Source of the DNA: Rhizobium leguminosarum
GTDB lineage: Bacteria; Pseudomonadota; Alphaproteobacteria; Rhizobiales; Rhizobiaceae
NCBI RefSeq assembly: GCF_004123835.1
Contig: NZ_MZMU01000003.1
Span: forward strand, 806,001-870,000
Reading direction: 5' to 3'
Length of the DNA stretch: 64,000 bases
Part shown: positions 25,578 to 37,342 of the stretch, in pieces
Numbering within the stretch: the first letter of the stretch is position 1
How the letters are laid out: each line of letters begins with the position of its first letter
The notes under the pieces: model-generated
Told to the model about the DNA's origin: nothing
Database searches by the model: none
Seen by the model: only the letters and a program-made list of their open reading frames with translations
Program-made: the position numbers and the translations under genes

Positions 25578-26993
25578 TCAGGTCTGCGTGCCGCCGACCG
25601 TCATCTGATCCATGCGCAGATGTGGCTGGCCGACGCCGACCGGAACCCATTGGCCGGCCTTGCCGCAATTGCCGATGCCGGTATCGAGCTTCATGTCGTT
25701 GCCGATCATCGACACCCGCTTCATCGCATCCGGGCCGTTGCCGATCAGCATCGCGCCCTTGATCGGCGCGCCGACCTTGCCGTTCTCGATCAGATAGGCC
25801 TCGGTGCAGCCGAAGACGAACTTGCCGGAGGTGATGTCCACCTGGCCGCCGCCGAAGGAGACGGCGTAGATGCCCTTCTTCACCGAGGCGATGATTTCCT
25901 CAGGTGTCTTGTCGCCGCCGAGCATATAGGTGTTGGTCATGCGCGGCATCGGCACATGGGAATAGCCCTGGCGGCGGCCGTTGCCGGTGGGCGCCATGCC
26001 CATCAGCCGGGCATTCTGCCGATCCTGCATATAGCCGACGAGCTTGCCGTTTTCGATCAGCACGTTGTAGGCGGACGGCGTGCCCTCGTCGTCGATGGTG
26101 ATCGAGCCGCGGCGATTGTCGATCGTGCCGTCATCGACGACGGTGACGCCGGGAGCGGCGACCATCTGGCCGAGAAGGCCGGCAAAGGCCGAGGTCTTCT
26201 TGCGGTTGAAATCGCCTTCCAGCCCGTGACCGACCGCCTCGTGCAGCATCACGCCCGGCCAGCCGGAGCCGAGCACCACGTCCATCGTGCCCGCCGGCGC
26301 ATCGATCGCCTCGAGATTGACGAGCGCCTGGCGCAGCGCCTCGTCCGCGCCGTATTGCCAGCTGCCCTCGGCGATGAAATCACCGAAGCCGATGCGCCCG
26401 CCGCTGCCATAGGAGCCGCTCTCCTGCCGCTCGCCTTCGCCGACCATGACCGAAATGTTGATGCGCGTCATCGGCCTGATGTCGCGCACGCGGTGTCCGT
26501 CGGCGCGCAGGATATCGACGACCTGCCAGCTTGCGGCGACCGAGGCCGTCACCTGGCGCACCTTGTCATCCTTGCCCCTGAGATAAGCGTCGATGTCCTG
26601 CAGGACCTTGACCTTCTCCTCGAAGCTCGGCTGGCCGATCGGGTTCTCATCGCTGTAGAATTTCTTGTTGGTGCCCTGGGGTGCGGCCGCATAGGAGCCG
26701 GAATAGCCGCGCGTCACCGCGCCGACGGCATCGGCCGCCCGCTTCAACGCCGCCACCGAGAGATCGCCGGCATGGGCATAGCCGACCGCTTCGCCGGCAA
26801 CGGCACGCAGGCCGAACCCTTGCTCGGTGTTGAAGCTGCCACCCTTCAGCCGGCCATTGTCGAAGGTCAGCGCTTCCGCCTGCGCATGCTCGATGAACAG
26901 TTCGCCGTCATCGGCGCCGGACAAGGCCTCGGCGACAAGGCCACGCATCGTAGCTTCGTCGGCATCGAAAAGCGTCAGGAGATCGGTGGTCAT
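25578..26993 (-). CDS. tldD: Metalloprotease TldD
   Basis: 471 residues from ATG 26993, with GGAG 8 nt upstream. Zinc-type motif HEAVGH (MLHEAVGHGLEGDFNRK) near residue 254 is the conserved HExxxH of TldD. TldD with TldE/PmbA degrades unfolded peptides and processes small peptides such as microcins and the CcdA antitoxin. The TldE gene is not in the window. GSGGRIGFGDFIAEGSW and GTPSAYNVLIENGKLVGYM are further family motifs. Confidence 0.93.
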   Translation of the reverse strand: MTTDLLTLFDADEATMRGLVAEALSGADDGELFIEHAQAEALTFDNGRLKGGSFNTEQGFGLRAVAGEAVGYAHAGDLSVAALKRAADAVGAVTRGYSGSYAAAPQGTNKKFYSDENPIGQPSFEEKVKVLQDIDAYLRGKDDKVRQVTASVAASWQVVDILRADGHRVRDIRPMTRINISVMVGEGERQESGSYGSGGRIGFGDFIAEGSWQYGADEALRQALVNLEAIDAPAGTMDVVLGSGWPGVMLHEAVGHGLEGDFNRKKTSAFAGLLGQMVAAPGVTVVDDGTIDNRRGSITIDDEGTPSAYNVLIENGKLVGYMQDRQNARLMGMAPTGNGRRQGYSHVPMPRMTNTYMLGGDKTPEEIIASVKKGIYAVSFGGGQVDITSGKFVFGCTEAYLIENGKVGAPIKGAMLIGNGPDAMKRVSMIGNDMKLDTGIGNCGKAGQWVPVGVGQPHLRMDQMTVGGTQT

Positions 26994-27166
26994 GATATGG
27001 CTCCAATGGGCATGCGTTCGGGAATGCACTTAGTCATCTAGATAGGGCTCAATATAATAAGGAGTGAAGCCCTGCCGTCGAATTATTCTTTGTTGGGCAG
27101 GATGATGTGGCGAGACGGAACGTACCACGCGATGAGCAGGCGGGGAACGGAGAGGGCGCGGCGCAA

Positions 27167-27415
27167 TCTCTTCTCCCCTCGGGGAGAAGGTGCCGGCAGG
27201 CGGATGAGGAGGCCGCACGGCACATCCTCACGTAAATCCTATTCCCGGTTCGCCCACGATAACACCGCGCGCTCTCAAGACCCTGAGCGCGGGTCGAGGA
27301 CGATGCCAGCGCGGTCGAAGCTCGCATGGGCTTTGTTGAAAAGACCGGCTTCGCCGGCCCCCTCATCCGCCCTACGGGCACCTTCTCCCCGCTGGGGAGA
27401 AGAGGGAATCGAGAC
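27167..27415. repeat. RIME-like intergenic palindromic repeat, copy 3 (long form)
   Basis: Begins TCTCTTCTCCCCTCGGGGAG, continues AAGGTGCCGGCAGGCGGATGAG, and ends with the inverted half (CCCCCTCATCCGCCCTACGG, CACCTTCTCCCCGCTGGGGA). A shared middle (GATGCCAGCGCGGTCGAAG...GCATGGGC...AAAGACCGGCTTCGCCGG) makes it a close relative of the copy at 33870. The 483-bp region between tldD and the IalB gene holds this repeat and no gene I can support. Confidence 0.8.
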
Positions 27416-27476
27416 GTAACGACCTACCCTCCGCGCCGCCTGGGAGGGGCGGACCCACGGAAGCCGCCAATTGACC

Positions 27477-28121
27477 TCACGGCAGAGCGTCGAAACCTTC
27501 GGCGAAGCCCTTGAGGTCGACGGGGATGCCGATGCCTTCTTCCGGGGTCTGGAAGACGATGAAGGTTGCCTGCGCGCCGCTGCGGAAGGTCTTGAGCAGC
27601 TCGTCCTCGAGCACGACTTCGGCATAGCAGCCATCGGCGAAGCAGCGGACGAAATAGGCGCGGCCGATATCCTTGCCGTCGACATTGAGCCCGAGGCCGT
27701 TCGGCAGCAGCACGCCAAGCGGCGCGAGCACGCGCAGGATCTTCGACTTGCGGTCGGCCGTCTTCAGGACGACGACGGAAAGCCCAACCTCCGGCCGATC
27801 CTCGGCGATGACATTCTGCATCAGAGCGCATTGCTCGGTGGCCGCACCCGCCGGCTTGTCGCAGACGACGGACCATGCGCCATGATTGGACTTCACCGTG
27901 CCGGGCGCCGGCGGCTGTGTCTGGCCGGGTGTCACCGGTTCGACATTCGGTTTGGCGGCACTCGGCTGTTGCGGCGCCGGGGCGGGAGCAGGTGCCGGTG
28001 CGGCAGCCGGAGGCTTGGCCTGCGAGGGGGCGGGTTGCTGCTGTGCGAAAACGGGCGTCGTCGCTGCGGCCGCGATGCTGGCAGCCAGGAGAAGCGACTG
28101 CGCGAGGGAACGGAAACCCAT
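27477..28121 (-). CDS. Invasion-associated locus B (IalB) family protein
   Basis: 214 residues from ATG 28121. Signal peptide MGFRSLAQSLLLAASIAAAATTPVFA, then a Pro/Ala/Gln-rich linker (about 27-75, PAPAPAPAPQQ). The IalB domain follows: HGAWSVVCDKPAGAATEQCALMQNV, then the cysteine pair in VRCFADGCYAEV. Periplasmic. IalB of Bartonella is linked to erythrocyte invasion, but the family is widespread in free-living Rhizobiales and its role here is unknown. The 337-bp gap up to coxB holds the divergent promoters and no gene. Confidence 0.85.
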   Translation of the reverse strand: MGFRSLAQSLLLAASIAAAATTPVFAQQQPAPSQAKPPAAAPAPAPAPAPQQPSAAKPNVEPVTPGQTQPPAPGTVKSNHGAWSVVCDKPAGAATEQCALMQNVIAEDRPEVGLSVVVLKTADRKSKILRVLAPLGVLLPNGLGLNVDGKDIGRAYFVRCFADGCYAEVVLEDELLKTFRSGAQATFIVFQTPEEGIGIPVDLKGFAEGFDALP

Positions 28122-28461
28122 GGAAACCTCTGGATATCGAATCATTGCGGCTATTGTTGAAGCTGCCCACCAAAAATGAAAAGCCCCACCCCGTGAAAAC
28201 CGGGGGACTGCGGCGGAAATTGGACCTTTGCGAAATAATGTGTCGCGCACGGATTGGCCGGAAAGCCGATTTTTCATATGCTGATGAAAAACTTGGGATG
28301 TTTTGCCGTTCTGGCCTGCCTATGCTTTGAGCAAAAATGCCGCATAGACAATTGCTCTGACCTGTTGCGGCGAATGCCAAACTGTGGTTTGAAGCGCTGA
28401 AGATGGCAAGGATTCTGCGTTCTATTTTGCAGGTCAAGCGCTCGAGGGAGATAATAAGGTG

Positions 28462-31064
<2,603 letters not shown>

Positions 31065-31075
31065 ATTGCGCGGAC

Positions 31076-31108
31076 ATCAGGACGCCGCATTCGATACGGC
31101 GTCCTGAT
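31076..31108 (+). other. Hairpin between coxA and ctaB
   Basis: Perfect 12-bp stem ATCAGGACGCCG (31076-31087) / CGGCGTCCTGAT (31097-31108), 9-nt loop, no T-run. It starts 12 bp after the coxA stop. It may stabilise the coxBA message or reduce read-through so that the assembly genes are made at lower level than the subunits. Confidence 0.65.
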
Positions 31109-31131
31109 CGTAAGACATTCAGGACGGAATG

Positions 31132-32082
31132 ATGACGGTCATCGACAATCACGGGGCGCTTGCAAAGGACGGCGAATTGTCGGAAGCGAGTGCGCGCGAT
31201 TATTTCGAATTGTTGAAGCCACGGGTCATGTCGCTCGTGGTCTTCACTGCCTTTGCCGGTCTCGTGCTGGCGCCGGGCCACATCCATCCCGTCCTCGGCC
31301 TGATCGCAATTCTCTGTATCGCCGTCGGCGCCGGCGCCTCCGGCGCGCTGAACATGTGGTATGACGCCGATATCGACGCCATCATGAGCCGCACCGCCAA
31401 CCGTCCGATCCCGGCCGGCCGCATCGCGCCCTCCGAGGCACTCGCCTTCGGTCTGGTCCTGTCGGGCTTTTCGGTGGTGATCCTCGGCCTGGCCGTCAAC
31501 TGGCTCTCGGCCGGCATCCTCGCCTTCACCATCTTCTTCTATGCCGTGGTCTACACCATGTGGCTCAAGCGCTCGACGCCGCAGAACATCGTCATCGGCG
31601 GTGCCGCCGGCGCCTTCCCGCCTATGATCGGCTGGGCTTGCGTCACCAACAGCGTGACGATCGAGAGCACCGTTCTGTTCCTCATCATCTTCCTGTGGAC
31701 GCCGGCGCATTTCTGGGCGCTTGCCCTCTTCAAGATGCGCGATTACGAGGCCGTCGGCGTGCCGATGCTGCCGAACGTCGCCGGCGAGCGGGTGACCAAG
31801 CATCAGATCGTCGCCTATGCGGTGCTGACCGCCGTCTGCGCGGTCTTGCCGTCCTTCCTCGGTTTCGCGAGCCTCGGTTACGGCTTTGTCGCCGCCGCCC
31901 TCGGCGCGATCTTCATATACTGTTCCATCGCCGTCTGGCGCATGCCCGACGGCGATCTGAAGATGATCCCGGCGAAGAAGCTCTTCGGTTTCTCGATCTT
32001 TTATCTTTTCGCCGTGTTCTCCGCCTTGATGATCGACCGGCTGGCGTCGGTGCTGGTCTCGCATGCGGGAGGTTGGTTCTGA
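31132..32082 (+). CDS. ctaB: Heme O synthase (protoheme IX farnesyltransferase)
   Basis: Adds the farnesyl group to heme B on the way to heme A for CoxA. About 316 residues with UbiA-type motifs: [20 protein letters not shown] (the first Asp-rich motif) and [16 protein letters not shown] (the second). About nine membrane segments. Two ATGs, 31129 and 31132, are possible; the second has better spacing to AGGA. The stop overlaps coxF by one base. Confidence 0.94.
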   Translation: MTVIDNHGALAKDGELSEASARDYFELLKPRVMSLVVFTAFAGLVLAPGHIHPVLGLIAILCIAVGAGASGALNMWYDADIDAIMSRTANRPIPAGRIAPSEALAFGLVLSGFSVVILGLAVNWLSAGILAFTIFFYAVVYTMWLKRSTPQNIVIGGAAGAFPPMIGWACVTNSVTIESTVLFLIIFLWTPAHFWALALFKMRDYEAVGVPMLPNVAGERVTKHQIVAYAVLTAVCAVLPSFLGFASLGYGFVAAALGAIFIYCSIAVWRMPDGDLKMIPAKKLFGFSIFYLFAVFSALMIDRLASVLVSHAGGWF

Positions 32083-32222
32083 TGGAATTGCTCAAGCTCA
32101 CGGAAGCGCAGCGCAAGTCGCGCCGCAACCGCAACATCGCCCTCGGGCTGGTGCTTGCCGGCCTCGTCATTCTCTTCTACGCGATCACCATCGTGAAGAT
32201 CGGCGGAGGAATGGCTGGATGA
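32082..32222 (+). CDS. coxF: CoxF small membrane protein
   Basis: 46 residues, [20 protein letters not shown] then one hydrophobic helix ([20 protein letters not shown]). It starts on the TGATG overlap with ctaB and its own stop overlaps the ctaG start (ATGA). The position between ctaB and ctaG, together with the basic N-terminus and single helix, identifies it as the small CoxF/hypothetical protein of alphaproteobacterial cox clusters. Probably linked to oxidase assembly; no known activity. Confidence 0.85.
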   Translation: MELLKLTEAQRKSRRNRNIALGLVLAGLVILFYAITIVKIGGGMAG

Positions 32223-32827
32223 GCGAAAACGCCGCCGCACCGAAGAAGCAGGGCCGCAACAACGGCGCCGTCGTCATGATGTGCCTGAGCTTCGTCTTCG
32301 GCATGGGCGCGATGAGCTATGCCGCCGTGCCGCTCTACCGCATCTTCTGCCAGGTGACCGGCTATAACGGCACGACGCAGCGCGTCGACCAGGTTTCGAG
32401 CGTCGTGCTCGATCGCACGATGCGCGTCACCTTCGACGCCAATGTCGCCCCCGGCCTGCAATGGGACTTCAAGCCGGTCGAGCGCGAGGTCAATCCCAAG
32501 ATCGGCGAGACCATCCAGGTCAATTTCACCGCCGAGAATCGTTCGAACGAGACCCAGCGCGGCCAGGCGGTTTTCAACGTCACGCCGGGCGAAGCCGGCG
32601 TCTATTTCAACAAGGTGCAATGTTTCTGCTTTACGGAAACGGACCTGAAGCCGGGCGAGAAGCTCGACATGCCGGTGGTGTTCTACATCGATCCTGAAAT
32701 CGTCAAGGCGGTGGAATCCAAGAATATCCATACGGTTACGCTGTCATATACGTTCTACCCGAAAGAGGGTCCGAAGCCGGTGGCTTCGAATGAGGGTGGA
32801 GCGGAGAAGATTGAAAAGAAACTTTGA
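32219..32827 (+). CDS. ctaG: Cytochrome c oxidase assembly protein CtaG (Cox11)
   Basis: Copper chaperone inserting CuB into CoxA. 202 residues: short cytoplasmic N-terminus, one membrane anchor ([23 protein letters not shown]), then a periplasmic immunoglobulin-like domain with the Cu ligands in VQCFCFTE. Overlaps coxF by 4 nt. Confidence 0.95.
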   Translation: MSENAAAPKKQGRNNGAVVMMCLSFVFGMGAMSYAAVPLYRIFCQVTGYNGTTQRVDQVSSVVLDRTMRVTFDANVAPGLQWDFKPVEREVNPKIGETIQVNFTAENRSNETQRGQAVFNVTPGEAGVYFNKVQCFCFTETDLKPGEKLDMPVVFYIDPEIVKAVESKNIHTVTLSYTFYPKEGPKPVASNEGGAEKIEKKL

Positions 32828-32888
32828 TCAAGGCTCGTTTCCGGTTATGCCGGGAGCGGAGTGAAGGAAGACATCCGGGGATAGCGAC

Positions 32889-33767
32889 ATGGCCGATGCT
32901 CATCAGAAGAATCACGACTACCACATCATCGATCCGAGCCCGTGGCCGATTCTCGCCTCGCTCGGCGCCTTCATCATGGCGCTCGGCGGCGTCTCCTACA
33001 TGCGCTACCTGAACGGCGGTTCGTTCAAGGTCGCCGGCTTCGAGCTTGCCAATCCCTGGGTTTTCTATATCGGCTTCGCGCTGGTGCTCTACGTCATGTA
33101 CGGCTGGTGGGCCGATACGGTGAAGGAAGCCCATGAGGGCGCCCACACCCGTGTCGTCTCGCTGCACCTGCGCTACGGCATGATCATGTTCATCGCTTCG
33201 GAAGTGATGTTCTTCGTCGCCTGGTTCTGGGCCTATTTCGACGCCAGCCTCTATCCGAACGAAGCGATCCAGGCCTCGCGTCTGCTCTATACCGGCGGCA
33301 CCTGGCCGCCGAAGGGTATCGAGGTTCTCGACCCCTGGCACCTGCCGATCTACAACACCGTCATTCTGCTCCTGTCGGGCACCACGGTCACCTGGGCGCA
33401 CCATGCGCTGCTGCACAACGACCGCAAGGGCCTGATCCAGGGCCTGACGCTGACGGTGCTGCTTGGCATGTTCTTCTCTGCCGTTCAGGCCTACGAATAT
33501 GCTCACGCCCCGTTCGCCTTCAAGAGTTCGATCTACGGCGCGACCTTCTTCATGGCGACCGGTTTCCACGGCTTCCACGTCCTCGTCGGCACGATCTTCT
33601 TGGGCGTCTGCCTGATCCGTGCGCTGCGCGGCGACTTCACCCCGAAACAGCATTTCGGCTTCGAGGCGGCAGCCTGGTACTGGCACTTCGTCGACGTCGT
33701 CTGGCTGTTCCTGTTCTTCTGCATCTACGTCTGGGGCGGCTGGGGCGCACCCGTCGCAGCCGGCTGA
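32889..33767 (+). CDS. coxC: Cytochrome c oxidase subunit III
   Basis: 292 residues with seven membrane segments (MRLHLRYGMIMFIASEVMFFVAWFWAYF-type region, HGFHVLVG and WYWHFVDVVWLFLF signatures). Stabilises subunit I turnover. Downstream of ctaG by 61 bp. Confidence 0.96.
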   Translation: MADAHQKNHDYHIIDPSPWPILASLGAFIMALGGVSYMRYLNGGSFKVAGFELANPWVFYIGFALVLYVMYGWWADTVKEAHEGAHTRVVSLHLRYGMIMFIASEVMFFVAWFWAYFDASLYPNEAIQASRLLYTGGTWPPKGIEVLDPWHLPIYNTVILLLSGTTVTWAHHALLHNDRKGLIQGLTLTVLLGMFFSAVQAYEYAHAPFAFKSSIYGATFFMATGFHGFHVLVGTIFLGVCLIRALRGDFTPKQHFGFEAAAWYWHFVDVVWLFLFFCIYVWGGWGAPVAAG

Positions 33768-33785
33768 CCGGAACGAAACTTGAGA

Positions 33786-33813
33786 AAAGGCGGGCCTGGT
33801 GCCCGCCTTTTTT
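33786..33813 (+). terminator. Intrinsic terminator after coxC
   Basis: AAAGGCGGGC (33786-33795) / GCCCGCCTTT (33801-33810), 5-nt loop and a T-run. It separates coxBA...C from the DUF983-SURF1 assembly genes, which in relatives often follow directly. Confidence 0.88.
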
Positions 33814-33869
33814 GTTGGCGGTTCCCCACGCTCCGTCATCGTGGGACGGGCAGTGGAGGTTGCCGCAAA

Positions 33870-34087
33870 TCTCTTCTCCCCTCGGGGAGAAGGTGCCGGC
33901 AGGCGGATGAGGGGGCTACACGGCACACCCCTCTCGTGATCGCCTATCCAACCGCGCCGATACGGTCGAGACCATGCCAGCGCGGTCGAACCCGCATGGG
34001 CCTTATTCGGAAAGACTGGCTTTGCCGGCCCCCTCATCCGCCCTACGGGCACCTTCTCCCCGAGGGGAGAAGAGGGAATCGAGACGT
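33870..34087. repeat. RIME-like intergenic palindromic repeat, copy 4 (long form)
   Basis: TCTCTTCTCCCCTCGGGGAG, AAGGTGCCGGCAGGCGGATGAG, a middle part with GACCATGCCAGCGCGGTCGA, then CCCCCTCATCCGCCCTACGG and CCTTCTCCCCGAGGGGAGAAG. Very similar to the copy at 27167, including the outer GGGAATCGAGACGT. The 440-bp gap between coxC and the kinase gene holds the terminator and this repeat only. Confidence 0.8.
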
Positions 34088-34207
34088 TGCGGCATTTCCT
34101 TCGCCCCATTTGCGGGGGCAGCCGGATGGAGGGACGGTCGCCGATCTCTTTAGTCGAGGTGCCGATTTGCCATCAATCTGAGGCGCGGCTCGGGCCGCTT
34201 TTTCGGC

Positions 34208-34849
34208 TCAGCGTACTCCAGCGATCCGTTCTAAGGCCGAAGGCTCGGGAATACCGAGATCCAACTGGTGGCGGATCGCCTCGGCGCATTCGAGCGGCGT
34301 CAGCACGGATGTATCGACCTCCATATCGTAGATGCCAGGACGATGAACCTCATCCTGCCAGCGTTGCACCGGTTCTGGAACAGGCACGTCCTCCGTGGCA
34401 CGCAGATAAAGCGTCTCGCGCCCTTCCTGGGCAATGTCGCGCCGCTGCATGATCGTCTCGATCGGACAGCGCACGCCGACGAACAGCACGGGAAAGTCTT
34501 CCAGTCGCCGGGCGCAATCGCCGAGGATGCCGAGCGGCTGCGAATAGCTGTCGTGGTGGCCGAGATCGGCGATGACATTAAGCCCCAGGCTGGCATGGAT
34601 GGCGATCGATTCGTAGAGCGCCGCATAAAAGAACGGCACCAGTTCCTCCAGGTCCGGCCGCTCGCCGCCCGGCCGCAGTCCGATGCCCGGAAGGTAGCGT
34701 TTCGGTGTCATGGCATTGTAGCTGTCGACGCCGAGGTTGATCCACGGCCCCTCGAAGTGTTCCTGTACGGCGCGCGCGATGCTCGATTTGCCGCTCCGCG
34801 GCGCGCCGTTCAGGATAATGATCTGCACGGAATGGCTATCATTGGTCAT
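34208..34849 (-). CDS. Chloramphenicol phosphotransferase-like kinase
   Basis: 213 residues, P-loop G15-APRSGKS22 (IIILNGAPRSGKSSIARAVQ). The overall pattern (INLGVDSYNAMTPKRYLPGIGLRP..., DLGHHDSYSQPL, VRCPIETIMQRR) matches the CPT family, whose Streptomyces member phosphorylates chloramphenicol. The presence of the fold does not show resistance; most members have unknown substrates. It sits on the opposite strand between coxC and the DUF983 gene, flanked by repeats, which suggests insertion into the oxidase cluster. Confidence 0.75.
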   Translation of the reverse strand: MTNDSHSVQIIILNGAPRSGKSSIARAVQEHFEGPWINLGVDSYNAMTPKRYLPGIGLRPGGERPDLEELVPFFYAALYESIAIHASLGLNVIADLGHHDSYSQPLGILGDCARRLEDFPVLFVGVRCPIETIMQRRDIAQEGRETLYLRATEDVPVPEPVQRWQDEVHRPGIYDMEVDTSVLTPLECAEAIRHQLDLGIPEPSALERIAGVR

Positions 34850-34879
34850 CAGTCTTCTTCTTCTGTTTGGCGCGAATCA

Positions 34880-34978
34880 TTACAGCGCCGCGCGACTTTT
34901 CTGACGCGGCAAGGACGCTGTAACACTTTGAATTGCTGATAGTTCCTCACATCGATTCCGATGTGAGGAACTATCAGC
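34880..34978. repeat. Two-hairpin intergenic repeat with a 20-bp perfect palindrome
   Basis: First hairpin: ACAGCGCCGCGCGACTTTTC and GACGCGGCAAGGACGCTGTA pair imperfectly at their ends. After ACACTTTGAATT, a second hairpin has 20-nt arms at 34935-34954 and 34959-34978 that are perfectly complementary around ATTC. Neither is followed by a T-run. The first part resembles the element near 20735. Together with 35000-35090 (no gene seen) it fills the gap before the DUF983 gene. Confidence 0.75.
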
Positions 34979-35093
34979 GGGACGAAATCACGCAGGCATT
35001 TCCCTTCGTCCTGCGAATACTTTATGGGAGAGTTAAGGCGGCATCGCGCCGCGGCCACCAAGGCTGCCGGAAGGAATGGCCAGAAGGAGTGGA

Positions 35094-35474
35094 ATGAACG
35101 AGGACAGCGCCCACTTTCCCCCCGTCGATCCGGTGAAAACCGGCATCAAGGGCTGCTGCCCGCGCTGCGGGCAAGGCAAGCTGTTCGATGGACTGCTCGG
35201 CGTGAAGCCGCGCTGTGCGGCCTGCGGCCTCGATTATTCCTTTGCCGATTCCGGTGACGGCCCGGCCGTCTTCGTCATCCTCATCGTCGGCTTCATCGTC
35301 ATCGGCATGGTGCTGTGGCTGCAGGTGAATTACGGGCCGCCGATCTGGGTGCATATCCTGCTCTTCGCTCCGTTGACGATTATCCTGTCGCTGCTGACGC
35401 TACGCTGGTTCAAGGGCATCCTGATCGCCATGCAATACCGCCATAATGCCCGCGAAGGACGCCTGAGTGACTGA
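35094..35474 (+). CDS. DUF983 membrane protein
   Basis: 126 residues from ATG 35094, with AAGGAG 6 nt upstream. An N-terminal zinc-ribbon-like part with C-x2-C pairs (KGCCPRCGQGKLFDG... RCAACGLDY), then two membrane helices (VFVILIVGFIVIGMVLWL, ILLFAPLTIILSLLTL). Regularly found between coxC and SURF1 in alphaproteobacteria, so probably an oxidase-assembly factor. Overlaps SURF1 by 8 nt. Confidence 0.85.
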   Translation: MNEDSAHFPPVDPVKTGIKGCCPRCGQGKLFDGLLGVKPRCAACGLDYSFADSGDGPAVFVILIVGFIVIGMVLWLQVNYGPPIWVHILLFAPLTIILSLLTLRWFKGILIAMQYRHNAREGRLSD

Positions 35475-36222
35475 TATCGACCATGCCGCGCCGCGCCGCC
35501 GGCTGCCGGTTTTCACCGGCATCCTGGTGCTGATCGCCCTTGCCATCCTCATTTCGCTCGGCACCTGGCAGGTGGAGCGCCTCCACTGGAAGGAGGGCCT
35601 GATCGCCGATATCGCCGCGCGGCAGGCAGCAAGCCCCGTGCCGCTTGCCGACATCGAGGCGATGATGGCTGCAGGTGGCGACATCGAATACCGCAAGGTC
35701 ACCGCTACCGGCCGCTATATCAACAACAAGGAGCGGCACTTCTTCGCCACCTGGCGCGGCCAGACCGGCTATTACATCTATACCCCGCTGGAGCTTGCCG
35801 ACGGGCGCATTCTCTTCGTCAATCGCGGCTTCGTTCCCTATGACAACAAGGAGCCGGAAATGCGCATGCAGGGCCAGCTGACGGATCAGCAGACCGTCAC
35901 CGGCCTGGCGCGCGAAAAGCTTCCCGGCAAGCCTTCCTGGGTGGTGCCCGACAACGACGTCGCCAAGAACATCTTCTACTGGAAGGATCTCGACGTCATG
36001 GCCGCGAGCGTCGGGCTGGAGAAAGCGAGCGTCATTCCCTTTTTCGTCGATGCCGATTCCACCCCCAATCCGGCCGGCCTGCCAATCGGCGGCGTCACCC
36101 AGGTGGATCTGCCGAACGACCATCTGCAATATGCTTTCACCTGGTACGGGCTTGCCGCCGTGCTGGTCGTCGTGGTGGCGATCTCCTGGTTCCGCAAGGG
36201 GGCCAAGACACCTCAGCAATAG
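35467..36222 (+). CDS. SURF1 family cytochrome oxidase biogenesis protein
   Basis: 251 residues with the SURF1 layout: one membrane helix at each end (FTGILVLIALAILISLGTWQVERLHWKEGLI; YAFTWYGLAAVLVVVVAISWF) around a periplasmic domain. Motifs GxWQxxRxxWK and FTWYGLA are characteristic. It helps heme a insertion. GTG start at 35467 inside the DUF983 gene. Confidence 0.92.
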   Translation: MTDIDHAAPRRRLPVFTGILVLIALAILISLGTWQVERLHWKEGLIADIAARQAASPVPLADIEAMMAAGGDIEYRKVTATGRYINNKERHFFATWRGQTGYYIYTPLELADGRILFVNRGFVPYDNKEPEMRMQGQLTDQQTVTGLAREKLPGKPSWVVPDNDVAKNIFYWKDLDVMAASVGLEKASVIPFFVDADSTPNPAGLPIGGVTQVDLPNDHLQYAFTWYGLAAVLVVVVAISWFRKGAKTPQQ

Positions 36223-36285
36223 TATCACTTCAATTCTCGACCATTTTGGGCTAGAGGTCCCTAAATCTCTCAACCCGGAACAGAC

Positions 36286-37287
36286 ATGAATATTGCGGCG
36301 AAACCTCCTTTGACGATCAGGCTCTGCGGTCCGCGCGGCTTCTGCGCCGGCGTCGACCGCGCGATCCAGATCGTCGTGCTGGCGCTGAAATCCTATGGTG
36401 CGCCGGTCTATGTGCGCCACGAGATCGTCCACAATCGTTATGTCGTCGAAGGGCTGGAGGCCAAGGGCGCCGTCTTCGTCGAGGAACTGGACGAGATCCC
36501 GGCCGAACATCGCGCCCAGCCGGTGGTTTTTTCCGCCCACGGCGTGCCGAAATCCGTGCCGGAGGATGCAGCGAGCCGCAACCTCTTCTATCTCGACGCC
36601 ACCTGCCCGCTGGTCTCCAAGGTCCACAAGCAGGCGATGCGCCACAATCGCCTCGGCCGCCATGTAGTCCTCATCGGCCATGCCGGCCATCCTGAGGTGA
36701 TCGGCACTATGGGTCAGCTGCCGGAGGGGTCGGTCTCGCTGATCGAGACGATCGAGGATGCCGACGCCTATGTCCCCGTCGATCCCGACAATCTCGGCTA
36801 TGTCACCCAGACGACGCTGTCTGTCGACGATACGGCCGGCGTCATCACCCGCCTGCACGAGCGCTTCCCGAACCTGACGGCGCCGGCAGCGGACTCGATC
36901 TGTTATGCGACGACCAACCGCCAGGAAGTGGTGAAGCAGGCAGCCCCCGGCTGCGATCTCTTCATCATCGTCGGCGCGCCGAATTCGTCCAATTCCAAGC
37001 GTCTCGTCGAAGTGGCGCTCAGGGCAGGGGCGAAGAAATCGATCCTCGTGCAGCGCGCCGCCGAGCTCGACTGGGACGAGATCGGCGCGATTTCAACGCT
37101 CGGCCTTTCCGCCGGCGCCTCCGCCCCCGAGGTTATCGTCAACGAGATCATCGAGGCTTTCCGCGCCCGCTTCGACGCCCGCGTTGAGCTGGCCGAAACG
37201 GTACAGGAAACCGAAAATTTTCTGGTCAACCGCGAACTGCGCAGCATCGAGCTGACGGCCGCCGACATGGCCTTCGTCAACGGCTAG
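36286..37287 (+). CDS. ispH: 4-hydroxy-3-methylbut-2-enyl diphosphate reductase
   Basis: Last step of the MEP isoprenoid pathway, making IPP and DMAPP. 333 residues. The three [4Fe-4S] cysteines lie in [11 protein letters not shown] (C20), [10 protein letters not shown] and [24 protein letters not shown] and SAHGVPKSV are substrate-binding motifs. Starts the ispH-thrB-rnhA run. Confidence 0.95.
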   Translation: MNIAAKPPLTIRLCGPRGFCAGVDRAIQIVVLALKSYGAPVYVRHEIVHNRYVVEGLEAKGAVFVEELDEIPAEHRAQPVVFSAHGVPKSVPEDAASRNLFYLDATCPLVSKVHKQAMRHNRLGRHVVLIGHAGHPEVIGTMGQLPEGSVSLIETIEDADAYVPVDPDNLGYVTQTTLSVDDTAGVITRLHERFPNLTAPAADSICYATTNRQEVVKQAAPGCDLFIIVGAPNSSNSKRLVEVALRAGAKKSILVQRAAELDWDEIGAISTLGLSAGASAPEVIVNEIIEAFRARFDARVELAETVQETENFLVNRELRSIELTAADMAFVNG

Positions 37288-37342
37288 GTCGTCATTGCGG
37301 CCTGGGCAATCCTTCATCCATAATGCAGAGACGAGACCTCAC

